Part shown: piece by piece, positions 14,432 to 18,506 of the stretch | How the letters are laid out: every line of letters begins with the position of its first letter | Position numbering within the stretch: the first letter of the stretch is position 1 | NCBI GenBank assembly: GCA_024643915.1 | Contig: JAHEMB010000008.1 | Location: 1 to 18,506, forward strand | Direction: 5' to 3' | DNA length: 18,506 nt | Source: Rhodothermaceae bacterium | GTDB taxonomy: Bacteria > Bacteroidota > Rhodothermia > Rhodothermales > JAHEMB01 | The notes under the pieces: model-generated | The model's input: only the letters and a program-made list of their open reading frames with translations | What the model was told of the DNA's origin: nothing | Databases searched by the model: none | Position numbers and translations under genes: made by a program

Positions 14432-15172
14432 ATGCCCCGGTATCGGATGGTGATCGAGTACGACGGCACCGGCTTCCACGGGTGGCAGGTGCAGCCGAAC
14501 CATCCCACGGTGCAGGCGGCCCTGGAGGAAGCGTTGCGGATCGTGCTGAAAGAGGAGGTCACGCTGACCGGTTCTGGGCGCACCGACGCGGGGGTGCATG
14601 CGCGCGGCCAAGTAGCCCATTTCGACACGGCGCGCGCCGTCGATGCCTACCGGCTGACGGCCTCGCTCAACGGGCTGGCGCCGCGCAGCATCGCCGTGCG
14701 CTCGGTCGAACCCACTACGGACGATTTCCACGCGCGCTACGACGCCCGGCAGCGCCGCTACCATTACTACATGAGCACGGGACCCCGCGCCCTGGAGCGC
14801 CATTTTCGCTGGCACCTCCGCCCTGCCCCTGATTTCGACGCCATGAACCGCGCCGCGCAAGCCTTACTCGGCACGCACGATTTCGACGCTTTCTGCCGCA
14901 CGCAGTCGGCTACCGAAAACCGCATCTGCACGGTAGAAACGGCTCGGTGGGCGCCGGAAGAGCGGCCGGGTGACTGGCGCTTCGAAATCGCCGCCGATCG
15001 GTTTTTGCACGGCATGGTGCGCGCCCTCGTCGGCACCCTCGTCGACATCGGGCAGGGCCGGCGTCCCGAAAATGACCTGCTGCGTGTGCTGGCCACCCGC
15101 GACCGCCGCGAAGCCGGCCCCGCCGCCCCCGCCCACGGCCTCGTGCTCGAACACGTCGCTTATTCCTTTTAA
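14432..15172 (+). CDS. truA: tRNA pseudouridine(38-40) synthase
   Basis: TruA converts uridines 38-40 of the tRNA anticodon arm to pseudouridine. The 246-residue protein begins MPRYRMVIEYDGTGFHGWQ and has the catalytic motif GSGRTDAGVHARGQVAHFD with Asp52. Further family segments are ARYDARQRRYHYYM, HDFDAFCR and the C-terminal RFLHGMVRALVGTLVDIGQG. ATGs at 14411 and 14447 are alternatives; 14432 gives the usual TruA length. A lipoprotein gene follows after 9 nt, so the three plus-strand genes here are probably one transcript. Confidence 0.95.
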   Translation: MPRYRMVIEYDGTGFHGWQVQPNHPTVQAALEEALRIVLKEEVTLTGSGRTDAGVHARGQVAHFDTARAVDAYRLTASLNGLAPRSIAVRSVEPTTDDFHARYDARQRRYHYYMSTGPRALERHFRWHLRPAPDFDAMNRAAQALLGTHDFDAFCRTQSATENRICTVETARWAPEERPGDWRFEIAADRFLHGMVRALVGTLVDIGQGRRPENDLLRVLATRDRREAGPAAPAHGLVLEHVAYSF

Positions 15173-15181
15173 CGTAGTGCC

Positions 15182-16600
15182 ATGATCTCCTCTCTTCCCA
15201 TAGAGAAACCAAGCCTCAGGATCGAAGACCAGAGTTGCCGCAAGGCAATTCTGTCCTTTTCCCTTCTCTTTCTACTCTCCGCCCTCCTCCTGCCGTTGAC
15301 GGGATGTGAACGACCCTTCATTGAGGTGACGGGGCCACGCGTCGAAGTCCTCGAACCTGATTTCTCGCAGGTGTTGACCGACAAGGAGGTCATCGTGAGT
15401 GTCTCAGCGTCCTCGTTCCGCGCCGTGGACCGTGTGGAGGTGAACGGCGCAGCGATGACGTTCGTCGAGGACGGCGCCGTGTGGAAAGACACCCTCACCC
15501 TCCTGGTCGGCACAAACGAACTCGTCTTTACGGCTTTCGATCAGGATAACGTTGCCGGCTCCGACACGGCTTTTGCCGTGCACCTGCCGTTCGGTTTCGG
15601 CGTCGGGGGTGCCTCGCTGCCGGCGCCGCGTGGGGGGCACGCAACCACGCTCCTCAACAACCTGGCGGTGCTCGTCACCGGCGGCGCGTCGTCCTTTACG
15701 GGAGAGGCCGAGGACGACGTGTTCCTGCTGAACCCCGGCGCGTTCAACTTCGAGACGGTTGGGGTGAAGCTGAACACGCCGCGCACCGGCCATACCGCCT
15801 CGCTCCTGCCCGACGGACGCGTGCTCCTCTTCGGCGGCAGCCGCACCCACGCCCTCAACGACATCGGCGACCTCGTGGAGACGGTCGAGATCCTTGATCC
15901 GGACTCGGATATCATCTTCACGTTGCAGTACGAGGGGCCGCCCATCCGGCGTGCCTGGCACACCGCCCACGTCACCAATTCGCCCGAGGGGCCGATCCTG
16001 AGTGTCTACGGCGGGCGCGGCGACATCCAATACAGCCCCTCGCCCCGCCTGGGCACGCGCCGCGACCTCCAGCAGTTTCTCCTCCGCGAGGAACGACTCG
16101 AAGCCCTCAGCCCGGCGCCGGGGCCGTTCTTCAATGACGTGCCGGGCCTCGCCGGCCACACCCAGACCCCGCTCAATGGCGGCAGCTTCACCAATCGTTT
16201 CCTTCTCGCCGGCACCTTCTTCGTCGACGGCGACGAGGACAACGTCAGCACCATTGTCGATTTCAGCGCGCCGCAGGGCATCGTCACCACACCCACCGAG
16301 CCGATGCAGGTGCCCCGCACGCGGCACGCCGCCGCTTCCCTCCTGCCAGGCTACGTCGCCCTTTTCGGCGGCACGCGCGAACGCGCCTCCGAGGCCATCG
16401 ACCGGACCGAGATTTTCATCGAAGAGGCCGGGCGGTATTTCCTCCTGCCCCCCACCTCCCTCCCGTTGAAAAGGTTCGGCCACACCGCAACTAAAATATC
16501 CGATCAACGAATACTGCTGGTAGGCGGTTTTACGACAGTCGGAACGGCAGTGGCCGCCACGGAGTTTTTCACGCTCACGCCCACCCGTTCCTCGCGCTAA
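15182..16600 (+). CDS. Kelch-repeat lipoprotein with N-terminal Ig-like domain
   Basis: This 472-residue exported lipoprotein has a hydrophobic segment (FSLLFLLSALLLPL) and a lipobox LTGC with Cys42, after a long 20-residue n-region. Residues about 50-125 look like an Ig-like fold (ITVSVS-type strands, VEVNGAAMTF, LLVGTNELVFTAFD). At least five kelch-type units follow, each ending in a GG turn: PRGGHATTLLNNLAVLVTGG, PRTGHTASLLPDGRVLLFGG, RRAWHTAHV...SVYGG, PRTRHAAASLLPGYVALFGG and KRFGHTATK...LLVGG. They suggest a beta-propeller on the cell surface or in the periplasm. The number of blades and the ligand are unknown. It lies between truA and a small membrane protein gene with tight spacing. 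Confidence 0.85.
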   Translation: MISSLPIEKPSLRIEDQSCRKAILSFSLLFLLSALLLPLTGCERPFIEVTGPRVEVLEPDFSQVLTDKEVIVSVSASSFRAVDRVEVNGAAMTFVEDGAVWKDTLTLLVGTNELVFTAFDQDNVAGSDTAFAVHLPFGFGVGGASLPAPRGGHATTLLNNLAVLVTGGASSFTGEAEDDVFLLNPGAFNFETVGVKLNTPRTGHTASLLPDGRVLLFGGSRTHALNDIGDLVETVEILDPDSDIIFTLQYEGPPIRRAWHTAHVTNSPEGPILSVYGGRGDIQYSPSPRLGTRRDLQQFLLREERLEALSPAPGPFFNDVPGLAGHTQTPLNGGSFTNRFLLAGTFFVDGDEDNVSTIVDFSAPQGIVTTPTEPMQVPRTRHAAASLLPGYVALFGGTRERASEAIDRTEIFIEEAGRYFLLPPTSLPLKRFGHTATKISDQRILLVGGFTTVGTAVAATEFFTLTPTRSSR

Positions 16601-16614
16601 CCTCTGCTCCATAG

Positions 16615-16806
16615 ATGAATATTCAACAGGTCCTCCGCTGGATCGTGATCGCCATCGTGCTGGTGGTGGCGGTCGCGTTGCTCAGCGTGATCCTGAAGGT
16701 CGCCGGTTTCCTACTGACGATTGCGCTGCAAGTGCTGCTGGTTCTGCTCTTGGTGGCCATCGTACTTCGGTTCATCAGCCTCATCCGCGAACGAAGACGA
16801 TTCTGA
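16615..16806 (+). CDS. Small two-segment inner-membrane protein, function unknown
   Basis: This 63-residue protein is almost entirely hydrophobic, with two likely membrane helices (about WIVIAIVLVVAVALLSVIL and FLLTIALQVLLVLLLVAIVL) joined by a short loop and followed by a basic tail (RFISLIRERRRF). The positive C-terminus suggests a cytoplasmic tail. The start lies 14 nt after the kelch lipoprotein stop, and codon use resembles that of its neighbours. I do not recognise the family. Heptamer stem D follows 46 nt downstream and probably ends the transcript. Confidence 0.7.
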   Translation: MNIQQVLRWIVIAIVLVVAVALLSVILKVAGFLLTIALQVLLVLLLVAIVLRFISLIRERRRF

Positions 16807-16850
16807 GTTCCCCCTTCTCGATGCGCACGGCAGGCATGGCTTCCTGCGTG

Positions 16851-16918
16851 CGTAAGACGTGAAGCGTACGACGCCCGGGCACCGTTTCCCGCGTTCTACG
16901 TTTCACGTTTTGCTTTTT
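16851..16918 (+). terminator. Heptamer block D: 23-nt inverted arms plus T run
   Basis: The 7-nt units cgtaaga, cgtgaag and cgtacga (16851-16871) face cgttcta, cgtttca and cgttttg (16892-16912). Arms 16852-16874 and 16891-16913 pair at 18 of 23 positions; four of the five mismatches are transitions. The loop is 16 nt. Five T residues follow at once (16914-16918), so this fits an intrinsic terminator for the truA-kelch-small protein transcript. Confidence 0.8.
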
Positions 16919-16920
16919 GT

Positions 16921-16983
16921 AGCATTCAGCGATCAGCTTCCAAATAGAATAAAGCTGACTGCTGAAGGCTAATCGCTGACAGC
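16921..16983. repeat. Heptamer block E: inverted arms with two alternative pairings
   Basis: The left arm is agcattc, agcgatc, agcttcc (16921-16941). The right arm (16952-16983) has more units, centred on agctgac, tgctgaa, ggctaat and cgctgac. The stem 16921-16939 with 16952-16970 pairs at 16 of 19 positions. The extra right-arm piece 16971-16983 can instead pair with 16922-16934 at 10 of 13. It starts 2 nt after the T run of block D and lies about 75 nt before the arginine deiminase start. Confidence 0.75.
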
Positions 16984-17059
16984 CCAAGCGTGATGCCTTC
17001 CTGTCGAAGCGAACTCGCCCTTTCCCTACGAAGATCTTCCTCGAACTACCCTACGCTCC

Positions 17060-18334
17060 GTGACGACCCTCGAAGCCGCCCAGCAGACCCATTCGCATCT
17101 CGACAGCCAATTCACGTTCGCCGTCGCCTCGGAGGTGGCGCCGTTGCAGCAGGTGATCGTGCACACGCCGGGGCCGGAGATGCAACTCGTCTCACCCGAA
17201 AACCGGCTGGACCTGCTCTTCGACGACATCCTCTACGTGGGCCACGCCCGCAAGGAGCACCTGCTGATGGCCGCCCTTTTCGAGAAGGTAACGGGGCGTG
17301 CGGACGCCGTCCTCCAGCTCGGCGGTCTGCTGCGCGAGGCGTTTATGGAGGAAGACGCGCGGCATGATTTCGTGGAGCGGCTCTGCGCCATCTCGGCCGG
17401 GCAGAACATCCAGGCATTCGAGGACGAACTCAAGAAACTGCCCCCTGATGAATTGCACGATTTCGCGCTCCAGGGCCGGTCGTCGCTCCCCATCCAGATC
17501 CATCCCTTGCCCAACCTGATGTTCACGCGGGATCTGGCGGCGGTGGTGGACGGGCACGTCATCGTCAGCCAGGCGGCTACGTCGGCGCGGGCGCGTGAGA
17601 GTGTCATCATGAGTGTGGTGCTGCACCACCACCCCGCCTTCGCCACCGTCCGCGACCGCATCATCACGCTCCCGCCCAACGTCACCTTCGAAGGGGGCGA
17701 CCTGCTCGTGGCCGGCCCAGACCTGGTGCTCCTAGGGCATTCGGAGCGGACATCGCTGCCGGGCGGGATGGCTGTCGTCAAAGCGCTCTTCGAGCGCACC
17801 GGCGTTGAGCATGTGCTGATGGTGGACCTGCCGAAGCAGCGCTCCTGCATGCACCTCGACACCGTCTTCACCTTCGCCAGCAAGGACGAGTGCGTCTTCT
17901 ATCCCCCCATCATCGCCGAGGGGGAGTTGGGCAACGTCGTCCACTTCACGCGGACTGACGAGCCGGGCCGCTTCCTGACCGAGACGCAGCCCAACTTGCG
18001 GCACGCCCTCGAAACGATCCTCGACCGCGACCTCACGTTCATCGCGTGTGGCGGCGAGGAGCCGCTCAACCAGCACCGCGAGCAGTGGACCGACGGCGCT
18101 AACTTCTTCGCCCTGGCGCCGGGCGTGGTGGTGGGCTACGAGCGTAACGACCGCACCTTCGAGGCGATGAGCCGGCGGGGCTACCGCGTCGTCACCGCCC
18201 GCAGCTTCCTCTCTTTCCACGAAGAGAGCGATTACACACACGGCGAGAAGATCGCCATCAAGCTCGAAGGCAACGAACTCTCGCGCGGACGCGGCGGCCC
18301 CCGCTGCATGACGATGCCGCTGTCGAGAAGCTGA
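17060..18334 (+). CDS. arcA: Arginine deiminase
   Basis: Arginine deiminase hydrolyses arginine to citrulline and ammonia. The 424-residue protein has the guanidino-modifying fold and its key residues: PNLMFTRDLAAVV (Asp158), FEGGDLLV (Glu211, Asp214), MHLDTVFT (His265), WTDGANFFALAPGVVVGYER and the catalytic Cys416 in RGRGGPRCMTMPL. Its length is near the usual 400-420. The start is a GTG at 17060; no in-frame ATG lies upstream close by. Ornithine carbamoyltransferase and carbamate kinase genes, the usual pathway partners, are not in the window, so it may act in arginine turnover without ATP recovery here. Two heptamer stem blocks sit upstream, and octamer block J follows. Confidence 0.93.
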   Translation: MTTLEAAQQTHSHLDSQFTFAVASEVAPLQQVIVHTPGPEMQLVSPENRLDLLFDDILYVGHARKEHLLMAALFEKVTGRADAVLQLGGLLREAFMEEDARHDFVERLCAISAGQNIQAFEDELKKLPPDELHDFALQGRSSLPIQIHPLPNLMFTRDLAAVVDGHVIVSQAATSARARESVIMSVVLHHHPAFATVRDRIITLPPNVTFEGGDLLVAGPDLVLLGHSERTSLPGGMAVVKALFERTGVEHVLMVDLPKQRSCMHLDTVFTFASKDECVFYPPIIAEGELGNVVHFTRTDEPGRFLTETQPNLRHALETILDRDLTFIACGGEEPLNQHREQWTDGANFFALAPGVVVGYERNDRTFEAMSRRGYRVVTARSFLSFHEESDYTHGEKIAIKLEGNELSRGRGGPRCMTMPLSRS

Positions 18335-18422
18335 CGAGCCGATGAGTCGACCAGGCCTATTCCTGAACATCGTCTTCTCCTCTCTCATCCTGCCCTCCTC
18401 TCGTCCTGTCCTCCTTTCATCC
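18331..18422. repeat. Octamer block J between the arginine deiminase gene and the tadA-like gene
   Basis: The left arm is ctgacgag, ccgatgag and tcgaccag (18331-18354). The right arm steps by 8 nt from 18372 through 18419: gtcttctc, ctctctca, tcctgccc, tcctctcg, tcctgtcc, tcctttca. Reversed, it reads as gatgaga- and gacgaga-type units, which match the left arm. It fills the whole gap and abuts the next start codon. Confidence 0.7.
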
Positions 18423-18506
18423 ATGACCCTCCAATCGCTCCTCGAACCGGACCGGCGGTGGATGAAGCTGGCCCTACGGGAGGCCGAGCGCGCCTATGAC
18501 GCGGGC
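18423..18506 (+). CDS. tadA: Probable tRNA adenosine deaminase TadA, N-terminus only
   Basis: Only 28 codons are visible before the window ends. They read MTLQSLLEPDRRWMKLALRE and continue AERAYDAG, which fits the first helix of cytidine/adenosine deaminases such as TadA (typical form: MxxALxxAxxAxxxGEVPVGAV). TadA makes inosine at the wobble position of tRNA-Arg(ACG). The zinc motifs lie beyond the edge, so the assignment is tentative and another deaminase of the family is possible. A second ATG at 18462 could also be the start. Confidence 0.5.
   Translation, partial: MTLQSLLEPDRRWMKLALREAERAYDAG

Noticed and set aside
1337..18422. Octamer and heptamer blocks as remnants of an insertion sequence or REP element spread by a RAYT transposase
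   Set aside because: No transposase frame is present, there are no target-site duplications that I can see, and unit sequences differ from block to block, unlike REP families. A distant helper gene outside the window cannot be excluded.

Overview
The window looks like the chromosome of a GC-rich Gram-negative bacterium of the Bacteroidota/Rhodothermota type (Rhodothermales-like). This is inferred from an LptC lipoprotein followed by an OstA-like protein, a classical menaquinone operon, a DUF892 protein, starts that mostly lack a clear Shine-Dalgarno sequence, and codon third positions that are mostly G or C. No phage, insertion sequence, CRISPR array, tRNA or rRNA was seen.

Layout, left to right. 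1-2149 (minus): lipopolysaccharide transport genes lptC and an OstA-like gene cut by the left edge. 2225-2920 (minus): a stand-alone B3/B4-domain protein. 3100-5065 (plus): a compact partner-switching operon (STAS antagonist, HATPase kinase, response regulator fused to a PP2C phosphatase) in which all three genes overlap. 5149-5739 (minus): a GNAT acetyltransferase. 5892-11131 (minus): the menaquinone operon, transcribed menH-menB-menA-menC-menE, with 1-nt stop/start overlaps at two junctions. 11269-12483 (minus): an unassigned ATP-grasp enzyme. 12686-12859 (plus): a small charged protein. 13045-13539 (minus): a DUF892 stress protein. 13789-14391 (minus): shikimate kinase. 14432-16806 (plus): truA, a kelch-repeat lipoprotein and a 63-residue membrane protein. 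17060-18334 (plus): an arginine deiminase. 18423 to the right edge (plus): the start of a probable tadA.

Most of the genes are ordinary housekeeping. The unusual content is in the gaps. Nearly every gap longer than about 60 nt is filled with a block of degenerate units at strict 7-nt or 8-nt period, usually as two arms that are reverse complements of each other. The unit sequence differs from block to block, but period, inverted layout and a purine-first order in the octamer blocks recur. Two heptamer blocks and one perfect 13-bp stem end in T runs and probably act as terminators. Several octamer blocks extend into the 5' ends of genes (lptC, the OstA-like gene, menA) and would encode their N-termini. 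I know of no named family that fits, and this is the most interesting signal in the window.
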